Positions 57,201-64,000 of a stretch of DNA of 64,000 nt are shown here, piece after piece. The notes beneath the pieces were generated by a model. It did no database searches. It saw only the letters and a list, made by a program, of their open reading frames with translations, and was not told the DNA's origin. Source of the DNA: Amia ocellicauda (taxonomy: Eukaryota > Chordata > Actinopteri > Amiiformes > Amiidae); NCBI RefSeq assembly GCF_036373705.1, contig NC_089852.1, positions 1,026,501 through 1,090,500 of the forward strand. Direction: 5' to 3'. Within the stretch, counting starts at the first letter, position 1. Every line of letters begins with the position of its first letter. A program made the translations under genes and the position numbers.

Positions 57201-59030
57201 TATTACATTTTACTGCACTGCGCTACCAATGTACTATTGATGTCTAGGAAACAGAGGGTGTTGATTAGAGGAGTCGCTTCTAACTGGAGTGAGGTTGTTA
57301 GTGGAGTTCCACAGGGATCAGTACTAGGGCCTGTACCTTTTCTAATCTATATTAATGATCTGGACTCTGGGATAGTTAGCAAACTTGTCAGATATGCAGA
57401 TGATACTAAAATAGGTGGCTCAGCAGATACAATCTCGGCAGCACAGGCTATTCAGAGGGACTTAGATAATATTCAGTTGTGGGCCGACACCTGGCAGATG
57501 AAATTCAATGTGGACAAGTGCAAGGTAATACATGCAGGTAACAAAAATGTCCACTATAATTACACTATGGGAGGAATAGAACTAGATGAAGTATCGCATG
57601 AGAAAGACCTAGGAGTCTATGTGGACTCCTCACTTTCTCCATCCAAGCAATGTGGGGAAGCAATAAAAAAGGCAAACACAACGCTAGGGTATATTGTCAA
57701 AAGTGTAGAATTGAGAACAAGAGCAGTGATGTTCAGACTGTACAATGCACTAGTTAGAGCTCATCTGGATACTGTGGACAGTTCTGGGCTCCACACTTCA
57801 AGAAAGATATCGCTGCTCTAGAGGCAGTTCAGAGGAGAGCAACCAGACTTATTCCAGGTCTGAAGGGAATGTCCTACTGAGAGACTGAGGAACTGAACCT
57901 TTTCACCTGGAACAGAGGAGACTACGTGGGGACTGAAGAGGCAATTTGGGAACATTCAAAATGAGACTGGATAGGATCCTTGATCACTTAGTTATTAATG
58001 GACACCAAACGAGCACGATGGGGTGAATGTGCTCCTCTCGATTGGACACTGTCTTATGTTCTTATCTTCTTATGTTCTAATATAATGTCCCCCTCATCTC
58101 CCTCTCTTTCTTCCTCTCCCTTTCTCCATCTCCCTCTCTCCGCAGGTCTCTGGATCTGACCGGTCCCCTGTTGCTGGGCGGAGTCCCCAACCTGCCGGGG
58201 AACTTCCCTCTGCGGAGCCACGAGTTCATCGGCTGCATGCGTGACCTGCACATTGACAACCGCCGTGTCGACATGGCCGCCTACATCGCCAACAACGGCA
58301 CCGTGCCCGGTGAGGCTCCGCCCCCTGCCCAGCCCCTCTGTCCTACTCTCCATCTCTCTCCTCCACCTTCATCTCTCACTCCCTCCTCCTCCTCTTTCTT
58401 AAATGGATAATATATATTTCATCATCATTAACATCAAATCTCAAACCCATCTCTCTCTCTCTTCCCCCCCCCCAACACCCCCAGATACTCAGCTGGTCTA
58501 ATTATCTATTTTACTCTCTCTGTCTCCCCCATATCCCTCCCTCTCTCTCCCTCTCTCTCTCCAGGCTGTAGTGCTAAGCAGCAGTTCTGCGCTCCGAACC
58601 CGTGTAAGAACGGAGGGACGTGCCGGGTCAGCTGGGAAACGTTCTCCTGCGACTGTCCGCTGGGCTACGGAGGCAAAGACTGCGGCCATGGTCAGAACAC
58701 CCCCACACTGACACACTGACACACACTGACATCTCTACACACAGACACTCTCCCACACTGACTCACTGACACACTGACTCACTGACACACAGGCTTCCTC
58801 TCACACTGATGCTCTCCCACACTGACGCTCTCACACCCTTCTCTCCCTGGGCACAGTGATGCACCACCCTCACCGGTTCCTGGGAGCTGGCGCCCTCTGG
58901 TGGGACCTGAAGGGCGAAACGGCCATCTCTGTGCCCTGGTACCTGGGGCTGGTGTTTCGCACCCGGGGCAGCGAGGGGGTACTGATGCAGGCGCAGGCTG
59001 GACAACATACCAGCATCCTCTTCCAGGTGA

Positions 59031-59067
<37 letters not shown>

Positions 59068-61522
59068 AAGGGGGAGAGAGGGATAATGGAGAGGGGGAGG
59101 GAGAGTGTGTGTCAGGCCTGTGCAGAGACCCTGTGTGTGTGTGCATGTGTGCGTGTGTGTGAGAGTGTGAGAGAGTGTGTGTGTGGGGGGGTGCTTGTGT
59201 GTGAGTGTGTTTCAGGGCTTTGCTGTGAAATTGTAACTGGTCTCCAGTCCTTTCACAGCAGACAATAATTGAAGGAAATGTCCAATTAAGCAATTATAGT
59301 TGAATTAATTAAGTCATTCAGAGCTTAAACCCTGAGACTCTGCTGTGTAGTCACCCAGAGGGCTGTGTGTCGGGGCCCTGCTCTGGGCTCACTGTCATTA
59401 ACCCCTCGTGCCCTGTGCTCTGTGTGCCGTTAACCTGCAGCTGTCAGGGGGGCAGCTGCTGTTCTCGGTGAGCCAGGGGGGGGGGCGGCTGGCGAAGCTG
59501 CTGCTTGACGCGGTGCCGGTGAACGACGGGCACTGGCACGACCTGCAGCTGGAGCTCCGTGACGTGCGCACGCCCCAGGACACGCGATACGTGGCCACGG
59601 TCAGGCTGGACTTCGGCCTCTTCCAGGTCTGTGTGTGTGTGTGTGTGTGTCTGTGTGTGTGTCTGTATGTGTCTCTGTATGTCTCTGTATGTGTGTCTGT
59701 GTGTCTCTGTATGTGTGTCTGTGTCTGTATGTGTCTCTGTGTCTGTGTGTGTATCTGTGTTGTTGCGGGTCTGTTTGTATGTTTTGTGTGCCTTTCTGTC
59801 TGTCATTCTGTGTGACAAGCAGTCTTGTCTGTCTGACTGTGTGTCTTTTTGTCTCTGTATCTCTGTCCTGCTGTCTGTCTTCGTGGGGGCCAGCACAGAC
59901 TGATTCTCTCCCTCTCCCTCTCCAGGGCACGGTGATAGTGGGCAGTGAGCTCCATGGACTCAAAGTGAAGCACCTACACGTGGGGGGGGTGCTGGGTGCC
60001 AGGGAGGTGCAGAGCGGAATGAAGGGCTGCATACAGGTGAGTCTGACACTGCACACAGCCCAGACACACACTGACACACACCTGTGTACCTGCACTGCCC
60101 AGGTGTCCCCACACCCATACATAGGCAAGCTGACCCCATTTCTCTCTCTCTGTTTCTTGGTTGGTCTGTCTGTCTGTCTCTATATATGTGTGTGTGTCTA
60201 TCTGTCTGTGTCCGTGTGTCTGTCTGTGTCTGTGTCAGGGAGTGCGTCTGGGCGACACGCCCCCGGGGAGCCCCTTACCCAAGCCCACGCGCTCAGTGCA
60301 GGTGCAGGCAGGGTGCAGCTTGGGGGACCCCTGTGACTCCGCCCCCTGTCCAGCCCACAGCCGCTGCGAGGACGACTGGGAACGTCCCTCCTGCCAGTGT
60401 GAACCAGGTACAGCTGTCTGTGTGTCTCTGTCCCTCTCTTTGTGCCTGTGTCCTCTGTCCCTCTGTCTGTGTGTCTTTGTCCCTGTCTCTGTCCCTGTGT
60501 CTGTGTGTCTCTGTCCCTCTCTCTGTCCCTCTGTCTGTGTGTCTGTCTGCCCTGCTTTATTTTTTCATTTTTTTCTCTGCTTGTTATTCTTTTATCTTTC
60601 CGACTTCTCTCTCTCTCTCTCTCTCTCTGTGCTGCTGCAGTATTAGTGCTCCAGGTTGTCTCCAGTCTGTCTCTCTTTCTCTGAAGTAGCGGATGTGTAG
60701 CTTGAACGGATGTCCCTCAGAGCAACACCCCCCCCCCCCGACCCTTCCCTCCTCCATCACTTCCCTCAGAACTACCCCCCCCCCCACACACAAGTCTGAG
60801 GGGGAGAGGGACAGAGTTAAAACAGATGCTCTGGGACTTAACACAGGAGGGAGGAAGCATGGAAGGAGAGAGAGAGAGAGTGACAGAAAGAGAGACCTGA
60901 ATTTAATTGAAATTTAATTAAACGGCGGGGAGGGGGAGAAAGAAAATAAAGAGGGAGAGAAACCGAAAAGAGGTGGAAAGTGAGAAAAAGAGAGTGAAAG
61001 AGATGCAGGGAGACAGGGAGGGAGAGAGGAAGGGAGAGAACTTAAGTTTGGAGAAGTGCTGGTGAAGGGAAAGAAATGAGAGAGAGGGGGAGAGGGAGAT
61101 TGGGAGCTCTACCACATTAACTAAAGCAAACATCCCTCTTAATTAACATATAAGATAATTAACGCCATTTAATTAGAGTATCATTAATAGCTAATAGACC
61201 TCCAGAATAAGCACTTGGTAAAAAAAAAAGTAAAAAAAAAGTTTCTTTGTGATCTGAGAAGTGAATTATTCCCTCTCATCTCCCGGAGATAAATCCGCAA
61301 TTAAGAATTAATTAAGTAACGATGTATCGATGCTGCTTGTATAAAGGACATGCTAATTAGAGTAAGCACAGCTCATTAGGAACTGGCAGACGGGGGGGGG
61401 GGGGGGTGGAGAGAGAGACTAGGAGAAGGAAAGAGAAAGAGGGAGAGATTGAAGAAGTGTAGGTTTTCTAGCAATGCTCTTCCTCCCTGCCTTCCTGTCT
61501 GCCTGTCTGTATGTGTTTTTCC

Positions 61523-61564
<42 letters not shown>

Positions 61565-61680
61565 TAGTCCTTAAGGCTCTATGGTTTAGTTTCTCTGTAT
61601 ACCTCCCTGTGAGTCTGTGTGTGTGTGTATATGAGTCTGTGTGTGTGCGTATGCGTGTGTATGAGTGTATATGAGTGTGT

Positions 61681-61712
<32 letters not shown>

Positions 61713-64000
61713 ATGAGTGTATATGAGTGTGTGTGTGTGTATGAGTGTGTGTGTCTGTGTGTGAGTCCGGGTGTGTTTTTTCACTCAGTGCTGTAACCAG
61801 AGTGTGGTGCCGTGTGTGTGCAGGTTACTACGGTAAGGCCTGTGTGGATGCCTGCCAGCTGAACCCGTGTGAGAATGAGGCTGTGTGCCACCGCAAGCCC
61901 AGCAGCTCCCACGGCTATGCCTGCAACTGCGGGGACAACCACTTCGGACAGTACTGCCAGCACAGGTCAGTGTGTCACTGTGTCACTGCGTCTCATTATA
62001 TCAGCATGTCAGTGTGTTTGTGTGTCCGTGTCAGTGTGTCAGTCAGTGTGTCCATGCCTCACTGTGTCAGTGTGTCCGCTGTCCCACTATGTCAGTGTGT
62101 CAGTATGTCCATGTCTCACTGTGTCAGTGTGTCCGTGTCCCACTGTTTCAGTGTGCCAGTGTGTCACCCCGTGTCTCCACACTGCAGGGTTGACCAGCAG
62201 TGCCCGAGGGGGTGGTGGGGCAGCCCCACCTGCGGCCCCTGCCATTGCGACGCTGGGAAAGGGTTTGACCCCGACTGCAACAAGACCAGCGGGCATTGCC
62301 AGTGCAAGGTGAGGGGCGGGATGGGCTCTGTGTAGATATGAGGGGACTCCTGCTCCTGGGTCAGATAAGAAATACATCAATACTGCTTAGGTCAAGGTTA
62401 AGCTGTGGCTGTTTATGACTATGATCTTTATTATGAATGATCATGAAATATAAGAATATAATGTCATGCTGTGAAACCTCCCCCCCCCGCTGCCCTATAG
62501 GAGTTCCACTACCGCCCGCGTGGCAGCGAGGCGTGCCTGCCGTGTGACTGCTACCCTACGGGGTCGTTCTCGCGTGCCTGCGGGCCCGACAGCGGCCAGT
62601 GCCAGTGCCGGCCGGGCGTCATCGGGCGCCAATGCAACGCCTGCGACAACCCGTTCGCCGAGGTCACACAGAGCGGCTGCGAGGGTGAGAGGGCGTCAGC
62701 CACGCGCCACCCGCGGCCAAAACACACTGTGACTGCCGACACGACACTGTTAATGCTAACACCACCACTGCTACTCCTGCCAGATCAGCTCCACTTACTG
62801 TACTATTACTAATACTGCACAACCTAATGCTACTATATCACTATCAGTACTCCGTGTAAAGCCGCTGACTCTAGTGCTGCTGCTCCTCCTGTGTCTGCCG
62901 CTGGTAACACCCGTATCTCACCACTCCCCTGTTGGCAGTGATCTACGACGGCTGCCCGCGGACACTGACGGCGGGGATCTGGTGGCCCCGCACCAAGTTC
63001 AACCTGCCAGCTGCCGTGCCCTGTCCTAAGGGATCCATGGGTGAGTCACATCACCCTGACATCACCCTGACCGCTGACATCACCTCTGTGTGTTTATCCG
63101 TATAACCCTGTGTGTTTGTCTGGATAACCCTGTGTGTGTGTTTATCTGTATGATAACTCTGTGTGTGTGTGCAGGAGCTGCTATCCGGCACTGTGATGTG
63201 GAGCGGGGCTGGCTGGAGCCCGACCTCTTCAACTGCACCTCCCCCCCGTTCGTGGAGCTCAACACTGCGGTGAGACAGATGGACAGACAGAGAGACAGGG
63301 ACAGACAGACAGATACAGTCAAAGCAGTGTGTGTTACTGACTGCATGTGTCTGTGTGTCACAGCTGGAGTCTCTGGAGAGGAACGAGACGGAGCTCAGCA
63401 CCATCGAGGCCAAGAAGCTCGCTCACCAGCTCCGCGACGTGGCCGAGGGCACCGCCCGCCTCTACGGCAATGACCTGCAGATCGCAGACCGCGTGCTGCA
63501 CCGGCTGCTCGGATTCGAGAGACGACAGAGCGGCTTCGGGCTGACGGCCACGCAGGACGCCCACTTCAACGAGGTGGGAGAGAGCGCGGGGGAGAAGGAG
63601 GGAGGGAGGGAGGGAGAGAGAGAGAGAAAGAGGGGGATGTATTAACCACTTTTCCCTCTTGCCTCTCTTCCCTCACTCGTTCTCTCAAACCTCCCCTCTC
63701 TCTCTCTCTCTCTCTCTCTTTTGCTCTCTCTCTTCCCTCAACTTTCTCACCCTCACTCCACTCTTCCCCTGCCCTACCTCTCTCTCTCTCTCTCTCTCTC
63801 TCCCCCCCTCCGTGGGCAGAACCTGGTGCGTGGCTGCAGTGCTCTGCTGGGGGCTGGAAGTGCGGGTCTGTGGCGATCACTGGGCGGGGCCGTGGGGGGC
63901 GTGGCCGGGCTGGTGGAGCAGCTGGAGGAGTACTCTCGAACCCTGGCCCACAACATGAAACTCACCTACCTCAATCCTGTGGCCATCGTCGCTCCCAACA
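36479..64000 (+). CDS. CELSR3: CELSR3 (Flamingo-type atypical cadherin/adhesion GPCR), 21 exons seen, 3' cut by window
   Basis: CELSR3 is a seven-pass cadherin at the neuronal surface that acts with FZD3 in axon guidance and planar polarity (known of the family). Visible coding exons: 36479-41681, 49151-49494, 51822-51895, 52073-52287, 55898-56126, 56230-56345, 56491-56579, 56896-57053, 58146-58309, 58565-58690, 58857-59026, 59441-59626, 59926-60036, 60239-60407, 61824-61965, 62188-62308, 62501-62684, 62939-63040, 63175-63269, 63364-63573, 63820-64000. They give 2796 codons with unbroken phase. Order: signal peptide, about 780 residues of low-complexity N-terminus, nine cadherin repeats, EGF-like and two laminin G domains, laminin-type EGF, hormone-receptor motif and the start of the GAIN domain. 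[16 protein letters not shown] before EC1 and the divergent [10 protein letters not shown] linker between EC5 and EC6 single out CELSR3. The human protein is about 3312 residues, so the GPCR part is missing here. Confidence 0.95.
38186..38233 (+). repeat. (AAT)16 trinucleotide repeat in CELSR3 coding sequence
   Basis: Sixteen uninterrupted AAT codons encode Asn570-Asn585, followed by HNLNNDNND. It is in frame with signal peptide and cadherin repeats. Confidence 0.9.
41774..41880 (-). mobile_element. Truncated LINE 3' end
   Basis: It begins after a CT-rich run with CAATAAGTGCTTTATTGGTG and continues TTTTGCCAAAGCAATC, the reverse of the TTGAA-tail LINE family's 3' UTR. Confidence 0.55.
42365..42545. 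repeat. CTGGACTGG-type repeats
   Basis: GGGCTGGACTGGA and ACTGG pentamers occur in two clusters. Confidence 0.75.
42883..43045. repeat. GTGTAGTGTGCAGT repeat
   Basis: Short units of TGTAGTG and TGCAGTG are tandemly arranged. Confidence 0.8.
43570..43690. repeat. (TG)n microsatellite
   Basis: Two nearly pure TG runs are separated by CGAGAGCATGTGTGTAAA. Confidence 0.95.
45120..45480. repeat. TTCAGTGTGTGTAGTATGCAG repeat
   Basis: Degenerate units carry GTTCAGTGTGTGTAGTATGC and CCTGCTGATGTTCAG; about eight are recognisable. Confidence 0.85.
47215..47545. repeat. GTGTTGG-type short tandem repeat
   Basis: Units of 10-12 bp such as GGCTCGGTGTTG and GGGTCGGTGTTG, about 30 copies, are followed by (CT)n and (TG)n at 47570-47640. 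Confidence 0.9.
47960..48050 (-). mobile_element. Truncated LINE 3' end after CT run
   Basis: CAAATTCAAACTCAAATTGC and TTCATTGGCACGACCAAGGC give the same order as the reversed TTGAA-tail LINE end, more diverged. Confidence 0.45.
48296..48400 (-). mobile_element. Truncated LINE 3' end after CT run
   Basis: CTCTCTCTC runs into AATTTCAATGCAAGCTTTAT then TGACATGCC and TATTGCCAAAGCATG, as in the reversed tail of the LINE at 1-2015. Confidence 0.55.
48866..49015. repeat. (CAGT)n-type repeat
   Basis: GTCAGTCAGTCAGTGTGTCA units lie in CELSR3 intron 1. A shorter copy lies after exon 2 at 49556-49606. Confidence 0.9.
49151..49494 (+). CDS. CELSR3: CELSR3 exon 2
   Basis: The acceptor CCCCCATCAG and donor ATGGAG|GTGATG bound the exon. 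It completes EC9 and encodes the conserved spacer ([44 protein letters not shown]). Residues 1735-1849. Confidence 0.93.
49607..51745 (-). mobile_element. CR1-like LINE, antisense in CELSR3 intron 2, decayed
   Basis: Read on the minus strand from 51745, the end of ORF1 comes first (51548-51682: [17 protein letters not shown], the last block of the esterase-like domain, ending in TAG). The apurinic endonuclease follows (51477-50455 in two frames: [43 protein letters not shown]). Then come parts of the reverse transcriptase (50330-49746: [41 protein letters not shown]) and the tail ending in ACATAAGAAC-type sequence at 49607. Two segments of the RT are deleted and at least two frame shifts occur. 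It is the most complete CR1 copy in the window. Confidence 0.9.
51822..51895 (+). CDS. CELSR3: CELSR3 exon 3
   Basis: The acceptor CCCCTCGCAG and donor CTGAG|GTTTGT bound the exon. It encodes [20 protein letters not shown] then ISVL, the start of EGF-like domain 1. Confidence 0.93.
52073..52287 (+). CDS. CELSR3: CELSR3 exon 4
   Basis: The acceptor GATCCTGCAG and donor ACACCG|GTGAGA bound the exon. It finishes EGF1 ([13 protein letters not shown]) and nearly all of EGF2 ([31 protein letters not shown]). The donor runs straight into a GA microsatellite. Confidence 0.94.
52288..52332. repeat. (GA)n tract, one flank of Tx1-like insertion
   Basis: This pure GA run, starting within the exon 4 donor sequence, ends exactly where the LINE tail (ATTTGAAACCCC) begins. 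Confidence 0.95.
52333..54052 (-). mobile_element. Tx1-clade (L1-Tx1) LINE, 5'-truncated, inserted in a GA/TC microsatellite
   Basis: On the minus strand it starts inside the reverse transcriptase ([12 protein letters not shown], then [12 protein letters not shown]). It continues with the typical Tx1 post-RT region ([53 protein letters not shown]). After frame shifts it reaches the C-terminal part ([31 protein letters not shown]). The 3' end, AATAAAGGGGTTTCAAAT, joins the GA/TC run directly. The catalytic YADD is YAGD, so this copy is dead. Family resemblance to Xenopus Tx1-type proteins is from memory. Both flanks are (GA)n: 52288-52332 and about 54053-54083. Confidence 0.85.
54053..54083. 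repeat. (GA)n tract, second flank of Tx1-like insertion
   Basis: A GA run follows directly after the 5' break of the LINE; a further GA tract lies at 54197-54236. Confidence 0.9.
54084..55897. other. Remainder of CELSR3 intron 4
   Basis: It has TG microsatellite at about 54785-54990 and 55365-55425. An AT-rich block with homeodomain and SOX/POU-like motifs lies at 55190-55262. A pyrimidine-rich stretch leads to exon 5. No exon is seen. Confidence 0.55.
55898..56126 (+). CDS. CELSR3: CELSR3 exon 5
   Basis: The acceptor CCCCCCCAG and donor CTCTC|GTGAGT bound the exon. It encodes EGF3 ([20 protein letters not shown]) and the start of laminin G domain 1 ([20 protein letters not shown]). A copy variant GGGGG replaces the shorter Gly run of mammals. 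Confidence 0.93.
56230..56345 (+). CDS. CELSR3: CELSR3 exon 6
   Basis: The acceptor CCGTCTCAG and donor CCACAG|GTCTGT bound the exon. It encodes [20 protein letters not shown] then [18 protein letters not shown] (LamG1). Confidence 0.94.
56491..56579 (+). CDS. CELSR3: CELSR3 exon 7
   Basis: The acceptor TGTCCCCAG and donor AACAAG|GTAGCG bound the exon. It encodes [20 protein letters not shown] then TVQIHYYNK (LamG1). Confidence 0.94.
56896..57053 (+). CDS. CELSR3: CELSR3 exon 8
   Basis: The acceptor CTCCGCAG and donor AAGAA|GTCAGT bound the exon. It encodes [20 protein letters not shown] then [17 protein letters not shown] (LamG1). Confidence 0.94.
57060..57235. repeat. TACTGCACTG-type repeat in CELSR3 intron 8
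   Basis: CACTGTACTGCA and ACTTTACTGCA units run up to the CR1 fragment. Confidence 0.8.
57236..58079 (+). mobile_element. CR1-like LINE 3' fragment in CELSR3 intron 8
   Basis: It is sense-oriented relative to the gene. It encodes (57237-57821) [40 protein letters not shown] (catalytic YADD intact), [20 protein letters not shown] and more. It then loses frame and ends with GGACACTGTCTTATGTTCTT. It is the longest open CR1 RT piece here and a good reference for the copies at 9196-9903 and 16419-17141. Confidence 0.9.
58146..58309 (+). CDS. CELSR3: CELSR3 exon 9
   Basis: The acceptor CTCCGCAG and donor GCCCG|GTGAGG bound the exon. It encodes [20 protein letters not shown] then [20 protein letters not shown], the end of LamG1. 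Confidence 0.95.
58565..58690 (+). CDS. CELSR3: CELSR3 exon 10
   Basis: The acceptor CTCTCCAG and donor CCATG|GTCAGA bound the exon. It encodes EGF4 ([36 protein letters not shown]). Confidence 0.94.
58857..59026 (+). CDS. CELSR3: CELSR3 exon 11
   Basis: The acceptor GGGCACAG and donor TTCCAG|GTGAGA bound the exon. It encodes [20 protein letters not shown] then [20 protein letters not shown], start of LamG2. The donor again runs into a GA tract (59028-59062). Confidence 0.94.
59441..59626 (+). CDS. CELSR3: CELSR3 exon 12
   Basis: The acceptor TTAACCTGCAG and donor TTCCAG|GTCTGT bound the exon. It encodes [20 protein letters not shown] then [12 protein letters not shown] and VRLDFGLFQ (LamG2). 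Confidence 0.94.
59627..59925. repeat. TG/TCTGTATG repeat in CELSR3 intron 12
   Basis: TG-rich units run directly from the donor to about 59760, followed by CTGT-rich sequence. Confidence 0.85.
59926..60036 (+). CDS. CELSR3: CELSR3 exon 13
   Basis: The acceptor CTCTCCAG and donor ATACAG|GTGAGT bound the exon. It encodes [20 protein letters not shown] then [17 protein letters not shown] (LamG2). Confidence 0.94.
60239..60407 (+). CDS. CELSR3: CELSR3 exon 14
   Basis: The acceptor CTGTGTCAG and donor ACCAG|GTACAG bound the exon. It encodes the end of LamG2 ([20 protein letters not shown]) and most of EGF5 ([20 protein letters not shown]). Confidence 0.93.
60408..61823. other. CELSR3 intron 14
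   Basis: It has CTGTCCCTCTGTGTC repeats (60408-60545), GA-rich blocks (60840-61100) and an AT-rich, TAATTA-dense block (61120-61390). (CT)n lies at 61522-61560 and TG/TATGAG repeats at 61612-61770. No exon is seen. Confidence 0.6.
61824..61965 (+). CDS. CELSR3: CELSR3 exon 15
   Basis: The acceptor TGTGTGTGCAG and donor CACAG|GTCAGT bound the exon. It encodes [20 protein letters not shown] then [17 protein letters not shown]6. Confidence 0.94.
61966..62187. repeat. CAGTGTGTCACTGTGTC repeat in CELSR3 intron 15
   Basis: GTGTCAGTGTGTC and CCATGTCTCACTG units fill the intron. Confidence 0.85.
62188..62308 (+). CDS. CELSR3: CELSR3 exon 16
   Basis: The acceptor ACACTGCAG and donor GCAAG|GTGAGG bound the exon. 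It encodes [20 protein letters not shown] then [17 protein letters not shown], the start of the laminin-type EGF region. Confidence 0.95.
62501..62684 (+). CDS. CELSR3: CELSR3 exon 17
   Basis: The acceptor GCCCTATAG and donor GAGG|GTGAGA bound the exon. It encodes [20 protein letters not shown] then [20 protein letters not shown], the laminin-type EGF domain. Confidence 0.95.
62939..63040 (+). CDS. CELSR3: CELSR3 exon 18
   Basis: The acceptor TGTTGGCAG and donor CATGG|GTGAGT bound the exon. It encodes [20 protein letters not shown] then [12 protein letters not shown], the hormone-receptor motif. Confidence 0.94.
63175..63269 (+). CDS. CELSR3: CELSR3 exon 19
   Basis: The acceptor GTGTGCAG and donor ACTGCG|GTGAGA bound the exon. 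It encodes [20 protein letters not shown] then [11 protein letters not shown], the end of the HormR motif. Confidence 0.94.
63364..63573 (+). CDS. CELSR3: CELSR3 exon 20 (GAIN domain start)
   Basis: The acceptor TGTGTCACAG and donor AACGAG|GTGGGA bound the exon. It encodes [20 protein letters not shown] then [13 protein letters not shown], the helical part of GAIN. Confidence 0.94.
63820..64000 (+). CDS. CELSR3: CELSR3 exon 21, cut by window end
   Basis: The acceptor CGTGGGCAG bounds the start, and the frame is open to the last base. It encodes [20 protein letters not shown] then [20 protein letters not shown]. The rest of GAIN, the cleavage site, the seven-helix domain and the tail lie beyond 64000. 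Confidence 0.92.

Overview
The window is animal nuclear DNA, most likely from a ray-finned fish (inference). Split genes with GT-AG introns encode three vertebrate proteins that can be read exon by exon. The repeats (a Tc1/mariner element, CR1-like and Tx1-like LINEs, and a LINE family ending in TTGAATTGAA) are of kinds common in fish genomes. Introns and spacers are crowded with CA, GA, CAG-TG and longer tandem repeats. A gar or bowfin-like species would fit, but the sequence alone does not prove that.

Layout. 1-2015: a decayed LINE running in from the left edge. 2126-2747 and 4365-6885: two groups of putative minus-strand exons from unrecognised genes, separated by a 0.9-kb CAG/TG microsatellite (3478-4368). 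7625-15224: WDR6 on the minus strand, six exons, 1445 codons; its second intron holds a CR1 fragment and an internally deleted Tc1 element. 15225-17448: the head-to-head spacer between WDR6 and NCKIPSD, with a ZNF143-type motif, an ETS-type motif and a CR1 3' fragment that stops about 300 bp before the NCKIPSD start codon. 17449-27260: NCKIPSD (SPIN90) on the plus strand, 13 exons, 763 codons, with several introns filled by different minisatellites. 27261-36478: a 9-kb spacer made mostly of tandem repeats. 36479-64000: CELSR3 on the plus strand, 21 exons visible (2796 codons), cut by the right edge inside the GAIN domain. Its introns carry a 2.1-kb antisense CR1, a 1.7-kb antisense Tx1-like LINE set inside a GA microsatellite, and another CR1 fragment.

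All exon boundaries of the three named genes were set by hand from GT-AG sites; phases are continuous and the total lengths of WDR6 and NCKIPSD are multiples of three. The three genes do not form a pathway: WDR6 acts in tRNA 2'-O-methylation, NCKIPSD in actin nucleation and CELSR3 in axon guidance and planar polarity. CELSR3 and NCKIPSD are also neighbours in mammals, and WDR6 lies in the same human chromosomal region (3p21.31) but not adjacent to them. The direct WDR6-NCKIPSD head-to-head pairing seen here is therefore a different local order.

No tRNA, rRNA, CRISPR array or prokaryotic feature was found. The long open frames of Val-Cys-Val-Ser or His-Thr-His-Thr type are repeat translations, not genes. 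The most unusual items are the microsatellite-targeted LINE insertions, a near-perfect 34-bp-stem hairpin in NCKIPSD intron 1, a tandem array of acceptor-like sequences in NCKIPSD intron 2, an unusually long CELSR3 N-terminus with 16 consecutive asparagines, and a phase-consistent proline-rich gene left of WDR6 that I could not name.
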